DNA from: Metallyticus violacea
Lineage: Eukaryota; Arthropoda; Insecta; Mantodea; Metallyticidae
Length of the DNA stretch: 64,000 nucleotides
Assembly (NCBI GenBank): GCA_030762175.1
Contig: CM060831.1
Coordinates: forward strand, 140,648,501 to 140,712,500
Reading direction: 5' to 3'
Positions within the stretch are counted from its first letter, which is position 1; every line of letters starts with the position of its first letter. The translations under genes were made by a program, and so were the position numbers. Positions 35,776 to 46,885 of the stretch are shown one piece after another. The notes under the pieces were generated by a model. The model was not told the origin of the DNA, did not search any database, and was given only the letters and a program-made list of their open reading frames with translations.

Positions 35776-37182
35776 ATTACTGAGTTCACGGGCGTACACA
35801 TGGCTGATAACAGCACTCCAAATTCATATTTTGGTCATTAGTGTTAAACGTGAACAATTTAAAGATGCAGGTTGACTAAAGGCCAGTAAACATTGCAGAG
35901 TTTATTAGGAAGTAGTACAAAATAATAATTTAATACTTTATTGGTACTACTTATTGCATTATATTTCAAATTCATTTACTTCTGCATCTAAACATTTTTG
36001 GAGACACTCTCTGAAACACTTAAGCATACGTTTTGCTGAGCTCTTTTCTTTTACTTTTACTTTACTTTTCATTAACCAACAAATGAAGAAAAAATCGTTG
36101 ATGTGAGATATGGTAATATGGGGACATTTTAATGTCTTCTTCCTGTTCCAATTTCGACTTTGCCCTCAAACACTTTATCAACGTGAACTTGCTCAGCTCT
36201 TGCGTAATGCGATGTTGCATCATCAAGTTGGAAGTTAAGCAAGTTGAGATTGTTGTAACGCATAAGTGCTCAGCATTTCCAAGCACTGTACTGCAGTAAC
36301 TGTATCATAAAAATGCCAAGGTCCGAGGATTCCTTGGCATGAGATATCACCCTAAACAGGTTGGTTTAGCCGCCTGCAAGTACAGTTCTATGATTGTCTG
36401 AGTTGTGTTCGTTAATGTAGCCAAATTTTTTTATTAAAGTTCCTTCATCCCTCCAAATTATTTTAAAAAAGTTGTTAGCCTTACGTTCTTGCAATATATT
36501 TAATATTGTCTCATAAAACTAGAGCCTACGATCTACGGTGAGGTTAGTAAGTAAAAAGTGAATTTAGCCTGACGTAAAATTGTCCTTAACAGATGTTTTA
36601 GAACTCTGAACAATCCTTTATAAAACATTAAGTTTAATTTCACCGCTAAATAAAGGCCTACATGGCCGACAATAATTTTGATACATATCCAATTTTCTCA
36701 GAACGTTTTCGTAAATTTTAGATCACTTTTCGTGTTTATGGAATAGTGTCAAATGATTATTCCACTCTTGAGTTACTAAACTATAACCAACTTTACATCA
36801 AAGCAAAAACCCCTACTTCTTTTGTAAAAACTTTTCATAACATGAAAGGAATGAACACAAAAACATTAAAATCAGATGTTTAATTGGATAGCTATGCAAT
36901 TAATTCTTAAAATTGTTCCTAATGTAAACATTAATCACGTGGCATTGACCGAACGACTTTCTACTCACACAAAAGTAGTGCACAATCTACATACATGTAA
37001 AAATGGAAAACAAGCTGTAATTATACATATAACACTTCAACATTTTATATTCATAAAATCCACGGCCTATTAACCGCCACTATTCACATTTAGCATATTC
37101 GGAAGGAATGAAGCTATTGCAGCCTTACCCGTAATAACTCTCATTCTCTGTCTCACTCCCCCCTCTCTCTGTCTCTCTCTCA

Positions 37183-37185
<3 letters not shown>
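35776..37185. other. No supported gene
   Basis: Intergenic; short frames only. A pyrimidine-rich (CT)n stretch lies at about 37155-37180. Confidence 0.5.

Positions 37186-37231
<46 letters not shown>
37186..37231. repeat. (TA)n microsatellite
   Basis: About 23 TA units directly abutting the inner end of inverted repeat D; copy 1 has 'atgcgtatataattt' at the matching position. Confidence 0.95.
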
Positions 37232-37232
<1 letters not shown>

Positions 37233-38265
37233 TGTGTATCTGTTAACGCTCCAGCAGTCGCAATTTTGGTTTTTTCTCAATGAATCGTGGCATATAACCA
37301 TCAATTAACAAACTATTTCTCGAGTTCGTTAACCAGCAAAATTGGACATTGGACTGGTAATTGATCTAAAGCGCTTTTTTTTTTTTAAAAAAAATAACAA
37401 TCGGTCTAGCGGCCGCAATTTTTTATTCATCTCAACGAAACCCAGTAAAAATCTTTAAAATAAATTGATAAAAGTAGTTTTCGAAAATCATGTCAATCGG
37501 GCCACTTGGTGTGGGAGTATAGAAAAACTTAAGCGGGTTAAAGCGAAATTTAAAAATCGCTCTAGCGGCTACAATTTTAAACAATTTTAAAGGAAACTTG
37601 GTATATGCCTTTGAAATAAAATAAGAAAAATAGTTTCTGAAAATTGGGGAAATTGACTATTAGGAGTAGGGGTGTACTTGAAAACCCGAAATTTAAAAGA
37701 CGCTCTTGGTTTTAAATTTTCTATATATTGTTTTATAGTAAAAGGACAAAATAATTCAGTATATAAACTGTATTTATAGCGTCGCTTATGCTTTATATTT
37801 AACAAAAGCATCATCATGTAGATAGCAAATGTGAAATATTAATATAATATGTGTTTGGGAATTATATTTGCTTGTAAGAGTGCTCTGTAATAACCTTCAG
37901 GAAATGTTTGCATTATATGCTTTTAATACAACAGCATTTAAATTAAATTTCAAAGCTAATGAAAGTCTGTGTAACTTTTCATTGTTTTTATTTGATTTAT
38001 ACATTGTAATTGTTTCTGAATAGTAACATGCTTTTGTTTTATTGAAATAAATGAACATCTTCTTAAATTCTCAATGTTAACTCGAAACTTTCCGTTATTT
38101 TTCTCTATTTTTTTTTTAAATTTAATGGTGATATCAAGGACCCAATTCATAAATATAGTCACATTCAAAAATATTTAAAAATACCTACACAGTACAGCTT
38201 TATTTATCAGTGGTCAACATTTCATTTAATTAACAGTATATCATTAATTTGTGTGGTTTAATCTC
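37232..38265 (-). repeat. Dispersed repeat D, copy 2 (inverted)
   Basis: Reverse complement of 1471-2870, with fewer internal subunits. It is framed by a (TA)n tract on one side and an (AAT)n tract on the other. Shared landmarks: tctgttaacgctcc at one end and tgtggtttaatctcaat at the other. Confidence 0.7.

Positions 38266-38343
<78 letters not shown>
38266..38343. repeat. (AAT)n microsatellite
   Basis: About 26 uninterrupted AAT units at the outer border of repeat D copy 2. Confidence 0.95.
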
Positions 38344-38344
<1 letters not shown>

Positions 38345-38772
38345 TGGCTTCTTTTTTGCAATACTTATAGGTTGCAAGAATTCTAATTTTGTTCCCCTAA
38401 TACCACATTTTAATGCCATAACTTATGTTATTTCATTAATTAATTAATTAGGCCTAATTGAATTATTTCCAAACTTTTACAAAACCCCATCTTCCAAGTA
38501 TAATATTTTCGCAGTTCGATTTGCTTTCTTTATCTGGAACTAACCACTATCTCGAAGATAGTCTTGAAAGCGTTGTAAGGCAAGGAATATGGCGCTAAGA
38601 TTATTGCTGTTCTTAATTCGCTTTGCCAAATTATTATTGCCGTAACGTGCAAGTCTCCAGATTTAATATTAGTGTATCGATGCATTTTAATACCATGAAA
38701 TTAAATAAACTCATTCAACAGAAGACATTTTGTGACGCACAACAAACTAACTCAGTTGTTTATTATTCCTCT

Positions 38773-38913
38773 GGTAACAATAATAGTTAAAACACATAAC
38801 TTCTATTGTTTATGATAACAATAATAGTTGAAACACATAAATATGGTAGCAAGAATAGCTCGAACATATAACTTCTATTGTTTATGGTAACAAGAATAAT
38901 TGAAATATAAATG
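38773..38913. repeat. Four-unit minisatellite
   Basis: The phrase ggtaacaataatagttaaaa plus cacataacttctattgtttat recurs four times, alternating a long (about 41 bp) and a short (about 30 bp) version. Confidence 0.8.
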
Positions 38914-40084
38914 AAACCATAAGGTGGTAGATGAGCTATGTCTTTTATATTGAAAACGAAGTATTTCCGGACACTATTTTTTTTTTACGAAAAAATGTTT
39001 ATTTTCATATGCTGTATCACATTAGAAAATTGCGAATAGTTATTCCGAAACATCTATATGCCTATTTAAAAGAGATAAGGACAGAAATTTAAGCATTAAA
39101 ACTGATAGTTTTCCATACTGCAGTCTCCTTGACATTTTAAATAAGATATTTTAATTTTAATCTACTTTCGTTGCCACACTCGCACTTAAGCTAGGGAAGT
39201 TTTCTTTGAAGCAGATTCTGTCAATTCTAGCATAATTTCATTTACCAATGAACAAATATATAATTCTACTCAGTCGGAAGTTTATTTTGTCGCAAGAGCT
39301 ACAAGTAAATGAGTTTTGCTCTGAGACACATTTAGACTTTTGTTATAAAAAGTACTTAATGATAAATGACGGTATACTACAAAGTTGTAGATAATGCTTT
39401 TCTTGTATATTTTGCCCATGAGGTTTCTCTTGATAGTCAGAGCAGCATACTAGGGCTTTATTTCCACGTTACCTTTATTCCATGTAGAAATCTGCTGACG
39501 GAAACGCTATGTTCATTACTAACAACTGTCAGAAGTTATGGTAAGAAACCTGAGAGGTAACATTTCAAAGTGTTATACTTCATGTCAGAGACCTTCTGGA
39601 GAAAAACTTGAGATTCTGATGACCTTATAAGCGTTATTACATCGTTACTCAGATTTTCTGTATTTAATATGTAATATTTTTAATAAAAACAAATTTGTTT
39701 TTCTTTCTTATTCAGAATATTGAAGTTTTTAGGGAGTTTGATATCTAAAAATTAACTGAGTGTACTTTTAAATGTTCATTTTGTTTACATGTATTTTTTT
39801 CCCTTTTTGTATACCAGAAATATATATGGTCTTTATTGTTGGTCAAAACCGTTAATAAAATGTTACAATGTATTACTAGTTGTTTCATTTTTAAAACACT
39901 GTCTTCATCTTCTTATTTAATATAACATTAAAGAAACAATTTATGTAGTACTGAAAAAAGAATCAATTATTCATCTTCATTGAGGAATACACAATACTAA
40001 TATTATTCGTCTTCCGCCTTATTCCTCAATAATCCTACTCACAAACATTTATTTCGGCAAACCGATCTTCACTAACAATAATAA
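38914..40084. other. No supported gene
   Basis: AT-rich intergenic sequence. A small hairpin-capable pair, attgaggaata / tattcctcaat, lies at about 39979-39990 and 40020-40030. Confidence 0.5.
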
Positions 40085-40842
40085 CAGCAATAATAGACAG
40101 ACAAACCGAGACCCCAATGCGGGTGTCGATATTGCACAAAATGGCGGATATCGAGATTGCTGCTATTAAGTACACCGGTTTGTTTATTTGGTTTGTCGCA
40201 GTGACGTAATTTATTATTGGTTATAGTTGGAAGTACATCGACAGTAGAGTGTTAGTTATTTTTTTTTTAATTAAGCTAATATTAATTCAGTGAAATTACT
40301 CCAGGAACCTGTATAATAGAAAATATTTAATACAATACGGGTCGTTGTTGTTATGTGTTCAGGCGTATCGGTCTAATACCATGTTTAAATTTAAATTTCC
40401 TAAAAAGGAGACATTAAAGGAGAAGTGGATAAAGAATGTAAGCTTTGAAGTGTGTAGAGTGTATTAAACATTTCATATCAAAACTTATGGTTAGGCTGGA
40501 CATTTTCCCTGTGCAATTTTACCTAATCAACCATCATATGTGACAGTGAGGTTTAGCAACCAAAGGAAAGATCCGGAAAAACGTATGAAACGCGATTTGG
40601 AGCGAGATAGAGCGAGTTTTAATGAATGGTGTGAGCAGGATGTTATGACATGCTTTGACTCCTTTGCAAGTGAAGTTATGCAAAGGCGGAAACACCGGTT
40701 TTTTTCCTTGCTAAGGAAAACTGTCCTTTTCATTAAAATACATGATGATAAACATTATGCTGTCCCATATTTGACGATTAGGTTTAAGGTGTTCATTAGT
40801 TTCGAAATTAACGTACTTTTAAAACATTTTTCTCTCCTGTGA
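40085..40842 (+). pseudogene. THAP-like gene fragment with leader, copy L1
   Basis: The leader includes gagaccccaatg, matching the inner TIR of the element at 31529-32983. An ATG at 40381 starts FKFKFPKKETLKEKWIKN, resembling the F-P-x(n)-W core of a THAP zinc finger; a Cys lies upstream and a later CIKHF resembles the C-x-x-H pair. After shifts, a long frame (up to 40842) runs PNQPSYVTVRFSNQRKDPEK, then SFNEWCEQDV, then FDSFASEV, then VLFIKIHDDKHYAV. The N-terminal half is split across frames, and the usual W-x-P stretch of THAP is missing, so the copy is degenerate. THAP assignment is moderate; the homology among the three copies is stronger. Confidence 0.5.
40137..40209 (+). promoter_or_regulatory. 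Promoter-like leader of the THAP fragment
   Basis: A YY1-type motif, caaaatggcgga (40137-40148), and a CRE-like gtgacgtaa (40201-40209) lie about 170-240 bp upstream of the ATG. The flanking leader is conserved in the two other copies. Promoter activity is inferred only. Confidence 0.3.
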
Positions 40843-40931
40843 AAAAGTTAAGTTCAATCTTGAAGTGTAATTGGAGGTAAGGAGTTAAAATGTAACAGAT
40901 GAAGCAATTAGGATAATTTAGTGAGTTGCCT

Positions 40932-40963
40932 TGATGATGATGATGATGATGATGATAATGATG

Positions 40964-41011
<48 letters not shown>
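40932..41011. repeat. (GAT)n/(AAT)n compound microsatellite
   Basis: GAT units change into AAT units through a mixed zone. Confidence 0.95.
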
Positions 41012-41102
41012 TAAATGCTGTCTGACTCATTGGAAAAAGTGATTTCATTAATAAATACTATCATGAAATTTACCACTAAGTTATGAGTTTTATTTTAATA
41101 CT

Positions 41103-41350
41103 GTTAAACGCTTTACTACTGAGGCACCGCAGGCAGTGGACACGGAAGATACATGAGATGAAATGATATATTGGGAAAGGGTTTTGCATTTTAAGGAAGG
41201 AAACGTTCCAGGCCTAAGTGTAGGGTACCTCCCAGGCATTTGCCATTTATGAGGACTGAGGAAAATCTGAAAAAAAAAAAAACTCAGTCAGGGAGGAGGG
41301 GAATAGAACCCAGGCCTCCCACGCCCTAACGACCTCGACCACCCTGGTGG
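41103..41350 (-). mobile_element. SINE B, copy 5
   Basis: Reverse-oriented: gttaaacgctttactactga at the tail side, the conserved ccatttatgaggactgagga block, and head cgacctcgaccaccctgg. The B box is eroded (ggaatagaaccc). No clear target-site duplication. Confidence 0.88.
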
Positions 41351-41504
41351 TTGCAGATAATGAGGTGAAAGTTCCATAGAGGTACACAGGAAATATTAAA
41401 ATGTTAAAAGGGGTTTACGTGTTAAAAATGTGAAATTTTGCTACATTCATGATGCAACATCTACTACGTTTACCATTTAATGCTTGTAACCACGAACTTT
41501 GAAC

Positions 41505-41505
<1 letters not shown>

Positions 41506-41571
<66 letters not shown>
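41506..41571. repeat. (AAT)n microsatellite
   Basis: About 22 AAT units. Confidence 0.95.
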
Positions 41572-41574
<3 letters not shown>

Positions 41575-41873
41575 CTTGCCATAATGCGTACACTCACTTT
41601 GTGATAATTTTTTATAACTGTATAATGTGTACCGCGAAGGAAGATTGTATCATAAAGGATTTGGTGCTTTGGGTATAGAGGGAACTGATCAAAAAAAGTT
41701 CCATTAGCACAGTTGAATTCTTCATAAGCAAATAAAATTGCATGTTCAGCAGAGCTCTTCATATGGGCTGGAACTTTTTCTCACACATATGTAAGGTAAA
41801 TTTAATTAGCATTACATTTTATATGCCATTATTTTGGTTAAACTTATTTGTTCTACTTGTAGAGAGCATTGTA

Positions 41874-42150
41874 TGAATGAATGGTGTTTAACGCCCGTTT
41901 TTGCTACATAGGCACCACAGCCGATGGACACTGATGATACATGAGATGAAATGATAAATTGGGAAAGGATTTTATGGAAGGAATCGTTCCAGGCCTAAGT
42001 TTAGGGTACCTCCCCGGCATTTGCCATTTATGAGGACTGAGGAAAACCTGGAAAAAACCTCAGTCAGGAAGGACGGTCCTGGCGGTATTCGAACCCAGAC
42101 CTCCCGCTCACGAGTCCGAGACTTAACGACCTCGGCCACCCGTGGCGGTT
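41874..42150 (-). mobile_element. SINE B, copy 6
   Basis: Full-length reverse copy. A perfect 12-bp target-site duplication, gagagcattgta, lies at 41862-41873 and 42151-42162. Sequence is close to the apparent consensus, so it is one of the younger copies. Confidence 0.95.
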
Positions 42151-42162
42151 GAGAGCATTGTA

Positions 42163-44690
42163 ATTACATATAATTGGCTTGCCATTTTATATTTTAATGG
42201 CACAAGAAAAGCCAAAAATCAAACATGAATATAGACGCATATATGTTTAAATTATCCATTACTTTTGCAATGTAACAAATTTGCTTAAAATAATTTTTAT
42301 GCTTGTTACACTAATGAAAAATACTAGATCAAATTATTCATATCTTTGCATGTTGGTGTTATAATTATTATTTCGTTACTTATTGCACTGTAGTAAGTAA
42401 TGCGCAGTTATTAACCATTTTTTGTACATGGATGATTTTGTTAACTCGAATTCATATTATTTTAGGTTTCGTTTACACATGAAAAACCTTGTTTATAAAC
42501 GATTTCAGATTCTTAAAAACATATAAATATTTTCTAATGATAAATAATGTGTCTTGCAAACACAAGACTTCGTAAAATATTCGTGTTTGCTATTGGCAGT
42601 AGTAGGGCGATGGCAGTGACCATTTTTTTCCCCCTGCAATAAGTTCTGGGTAATGGAATAAGCATTTGACGAACTAAATAATCTCAATGGATACAATTAT
42701 GTCATAAGCATAATAATGTAAGCCATTGATGTCAGTGTAATTCATTAGAAAATTGACACTAATGTTAATAGTAATTGTAGTATAAAAATAGGTTATGGAA
42801 ACCATTTATAAAACTATACAAAATTGCATTCGTAAAACTCGCTTTGTACTTTTCTTAAACGTTTACTCGTGCAATAAAACACTACAATATTATAAACTAA
42901 TAAAAACATCATTTGAAAATACTATTTTGCTGTTAAGTTTGCTATCCTCTCTGATTTCAAAGCCGTTGGCCACACTGAGTGACGAACTTTGCTGCGCTTT
43001 TGTTCGACTAGTAACTTTGTTTTCATGAAGAGAATGTTTTGTTTATCCAGTAAGTGTTTTGTAATTGTGATAGCTTCTCAACGTTTTACAAAAGCAAGTA
43101 ACATGGTAACGAAATATGGTGTATCTGAAAAAAGAAAGCCTTCTTGTTACGGGATTCACGAATATTCAAGAAAAGAACGGGATAGAGAGAAATTTCTAAC
43201 CTCGCAGCTCCTCATGGAAAATAAGGCAAGTAGCCCAGAAAGAAAATTTGGCAATAGCATTTAGATTGATATAAGCAAAACGTATAACACAGATATTTAT
43301 GATGTAAATAAAAATATATACAATGCAGGTAGTGAAAATAATGTTCCTTGAGCAAGTAACATAAGTCAAGGAAAAAAAGTGGCAGCTACAATAAATTAAA
43401 TTTCAATTGAGATTATCTTGAAACTATATTTTCCTAAAAAATTGAAATATTGCAAGCTTATGCAAGTCTGTAAGATAATCTGTTAAATACACTACACCAT
43501 AATTAATTGTGTGAGTTTAACATATTTAATACAATTGAATATTTTGTCTTAAACATGTAATGCAAATTTGACATTATATTTTCATAGAAAACATTTTATT
43601 TAAAACTTAAATGCTATTAGCAGCTGAGTTTGACATACTATTTATTTATTTATTTTTTGACAGTGTTTGAGAAATGGAACAAATGCATTTTCTAATTTCT
43701 TCCAAAATGTTTAAAAAATTAATATTGTTTCATACCATAATACACATGAACCTGAAACTCTACAGAGGGAAGGTCTATATATAGACACTGATATATTTAA
43801 AATATTGATCATCAATTATGCCCATAAATTCTACCAACAGAACATGTCTTACACGACATGAATAAACTTGCATGCTGTCAACATGTTGCGAACTGCGCAT
43901 CTAATTATTGAGAAAATTTGAATGAGGTAGAATGTGCAAATATATGGACATTTGATAACGGGTATAAATTAGTGGAGTGTCACAGAAAAATGTCAGAAAT
44001 ATCTAATTATGTATTTGAATACAAGATTTAAAATACCTGTCACTTATTGCTTTTCTTGAGGCGAAAATCACATTGACCAGATCCTTAATTTTTTGACACA
44101 TCTTCGAATCTTTGAAACTTTTTCTATTGTAACATATTGATTATTAATTATTATGAACATCAACATTTTTATGATCACTTAGTGCTATGGTTACCTTTAG
44201 TAAATGATTCCCATAGGGTTGTAAAAATGTGAGAAATCGTATAATTAGCGGTTATTTAACTATTTAATGCTGTTCAAGGATATTCAACGTTTGCCTTATA
44301 ATTAATCATTGTCATCTCCAAGGTGAACCAAAGATCCCTTCCGTCTACATAGGAACAATTATGTCGTCTTCTTGCCACCTTCTACACATTCCACACATCT
44401 ATGACCATGTGGTCTATAGCTTAGTGCTGTCTTTTTATGTGAATAATATGATCATATGAATCTTGTTCATTTGTCTTTTTATTTTAATTTAAATATCTAA
44501 TTCTTTCTGATTATGCTATTTTATCTCGTATATATCAAGCTACACTCCTTAGAAATCTGATCTCTGCTGACTAATTTTGTCTCCGATCTGATTGTCTTGG
44601 TGCCGAATTCTCTGCATGTATGCATTGCCCTAACTTTATAGATGGTTAACATTGTGTTTTCTAACTTTACCAGCTAGTGTGCGTTTGATT
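42163..44690. other. No supported gene
   Basis: AT-rich intergenic sequence. A 91-codon frame (42989-43264, +) is the longest; it has no recognisable motif. Confidence 0.5.
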
Positions 44691-44692
44691 TT

Positions 44693-44696
<4 letters not shown>

Positions 44697-44732
<36 letters not shown>

Positions 44733-44941
44733 TAACACTAATAATAAAAGTAGATAAAGATAAAACACTGAGAAAGAGTCACACTTGAAATTGCTATATT
44801 TCGAACTACTGCGAGTTCTTCAATGGCAAGAAGCTAGTAGTTCGAAGAGTAGTACTAGCAGTAGTTCGAAATATAGCAATTTCAAGTATGACTCTTTCTC
44901 TGTGTTTTATCTTTATCTACTTTTATTATTAGTGTTAATTT
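44697..44941. repeat. Near-perfect palindrome (repeat I) beside an (AT)n tract
   Basis: Arms of 84 bp at 44729-44812 and 44858-44941 differ at only two positions, with a 45-nt spacer. The arm runs aaattaacactaataataa through cgaactactgc. An (AT)n tract (about 44697-44730) touches the left arm. A related single arm exists at 20111-20240. Confidence 0.9.
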
Positions 44942-45124
44942 GTTACATTGTTAATAGTGTTTCTTTATTTTTATTTTTCATATATATATTTTACCAATAA
45001 TATAATATTGATATAATCAATAAATATAAATATATATATACATATATTGATCATTACATGTGTTTATTCATACGTAAAGTCAGTAAATGATAGAAATGAC
45101 TAACTTGTTCTATAGTTCTATTAT

Positions 45125-45128
45125 TATA

Positions 45129-45161
<33 letters not shown>
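45125..45161. repeat. (ATT)n microsatellite
   Basis: About 11 ATT units. Confidence 0.9.
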
Positions 45162-45250
45162 AAATATAACGAAAAACACATTTGAGAAACTCCTATTACA
45201 AAGGTGCTATTTATTATTGTATTTGCCCTATTAAATGCCTTTGTGAAATA

Positions 45251-45499
45251 TCATCTTGTTTGGTTCATGCCAAGTGTTATACGTCGAAATAAATTCAGAG
45301 AGCGTAGAGGGGTTGTATACAAGCAATTTGACATAAGGAGTCTGTAGTTTTCTTCTTCAAATTTCAAAGTTATGTCATAGAGTTTCTGAAGGACCAGTGC
45401 GTCACTGACTTTTGGGAATACTACATGCATTAAGAGACGGAAATTTGGAGCATGACTTCGGCGCAGTCGGTTTGACACTAACGTTAAGAAAAAGCGCAT
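45251..45499 (-). pseudogene. Short dispersed homology K, copy 2
   Basis: An 82-codon minus-strand frame whose central part (VLQKLYDITLKFEEENYR and MSNCLY) aligns with the frame at 11735-11862 (ALETYSHSFEFEQIGN and TRNCLY). Similarity in nucleotide and peptide suggests a common coding ancestor; no family recognised. Confidence 0.35.
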
Positions 45500-45574
45500 C
45501 GTTGTTTTGAAGTTTCAGTCTCATTAATTATTTTCTTTTTCATCTTATATACGTGCGTATTTTTTTTTTTTTAA

Positions 45575-45935
45575 GTAATAATAAACATAGTATTTCTCAA
45601 GAGCGCAACCTGTGATCTTCGAAACCACAGCCTGTCAACTTACCCATTAGGGGACACAGTCAGACAGATAGCTCCCTCTACTAGACTAAGCACATAATAC
45701 GATAAATCCGTTAACCCGCTATTCAGTGTCGCACTGTCTTGTTATTAGTACGAGATTTTAGAGACTTTTATAGCACTAACTTTTGAAAACGCTTCTGATG
45801 ATATATCGAAAATGGGGGTTTCTACACTCGCTAAGCAGATTTGAAGATTTTAAAGGCAAATATTTGCTTAAACACTTACTTGTTCGCATCTGCTAGTGCA
45901 TTCGAAATGTGTTGCTGTTTCGAACTGAATTTATT
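45575..45935 (-). repeat. Dispersed repeat C, copy 3
   Basis: Shares the tRNA-like patch (about 45600-45670; gcaacctgtgatcttcgaaa), then tcagtgtcgcactgt and gacttttatagcactaactt with copy 2, and the distal gcttaaacacttacttgttc block. Confidence 0.55.
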
Positions 45936-46058
45936 TAGCTGAACTTTGGCATAACATACTTCGAATATAATCCGTTGCTATGTAGACAATACTATCGCAC
46001 TCCGTCTTCAGTATTGTTTCTGGATATCTCTCACTGATCGGTCTAAGCTTTTTGGATT

Positions 46059-46333
46059 TTTAATGTTGTTTAACGCCCGTTTTAAGTACTGAGGCACCAT
46101 AGGCGGTAAACACTGATGATACATGAGATGAAATAATAAATTGGGAATGGATATTTTTAAGGAAGGAAACGTTCCAGGCCTAAAATTAGGGTACTTCCCC
46201 GGCATTTGCTATTTATGTGGACTAAACAAAACCTAGCAAAAACCCCAGTCAGGGAGAACGGTTCTGGTGGGAATCGAACCCTAGACCTCCTGCTGACGAG
46301 TCCGCACCTTAACGACCTCGGTCACCTTGGCAG
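46059..46333 (-). mobile_element. SINE B, copy 7
   Basis: Full-length reverse copy from tgtttaacgcccgttttaag to the head cgacctcggtcaccttgg. A perfect 10-bp target-site duplication, tttttggatt, lies at 46049-46058 and 46334-46343. Confidence 0.93.
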
Positions 46334-46536
46334 TTTTTGGATTACTTGAGTAAAATCCAATACCTCGCAGTGGTTGTTTAACCTAAGAAAACAAGCCATA
46401 ATCATAAGTCTTGTGAAGAAAGATTTTACCTACTTGTTCATGTCGCACAAGATGTCTCCATTTACAACGGGCACAAACTTTCCGCATTTTCAACTTTTAT
46501 ATTGTTATTTCATAAACACCCTGCGATGCCCTAAAG

Positions 46537-46584
46537 TTGATTTGTTTTATTTACGGAAGCTCTTTAACATCTCAGGTCATTAGT
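46537..46584 (-). mobile_element. SINE A 3' tail fragment, copy 5
   Basis: Only the last ~48 bp of SINE A is present (tttatttacggaagctcttt, then aacatctcaggtcat). It sits immediately before the mariner relic. Confidence 0.7.
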
Positions 46585-46589
46585 GTGGA

Positions 46590-46670
46590 TATTTTTATTG
46601 CATACATTGATATTTCTTCTCTGATATGTGGTTAGTGACACCATAGGTCGTCACCAGTCATCAGCTTCTC

Positions 46671-46701
<31 letters not shown>

Positions 46702-46885
46702 GGATTCGATGCTCATTATGCATTTTCAGTAGCTGACGACATACTTAAACTCTTTTACTCTTCTGTGTCTGCGTCAAATCCCATGGATCACAAAGTGTGC
46801 ATACCTTTTTCATTTTCAAATCGTCGTGAACAATTGTTGCAGGGTTGCGCGACCTAGTTTTGTGCAGGAGCTTCTTGAACGCAGC
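46590..46885 (-). pseudogene. Mariner transposase fragment interrupted by poly(A)
   Basis: The minus-strand reading includes IVHDDLKMKKVCTL, then LTQTQKSKRV, and VCRQLLKMHNEHRIQ, the mariner block preceding the first catalytic Asp. After a ~28-nt homopolymer (46673-46700) it resumes with KLMTGDDLWCH, the V-T-G-D-E-x-W block with E changed to D. This is a lineage distinct from the other mariners in the window. Confidence 0.7.

Noticed and set aside
38266..38343. CRISPR-like or direct-repeat array
   Set aside because: It is a pure trinucleotide microsatellite with no spacers; no CRISPR array exists in the window.
42989..43264. 91-codon plus-strand open frame
   Set aside because: No recognisable family; composition not distinct from its surroundings.
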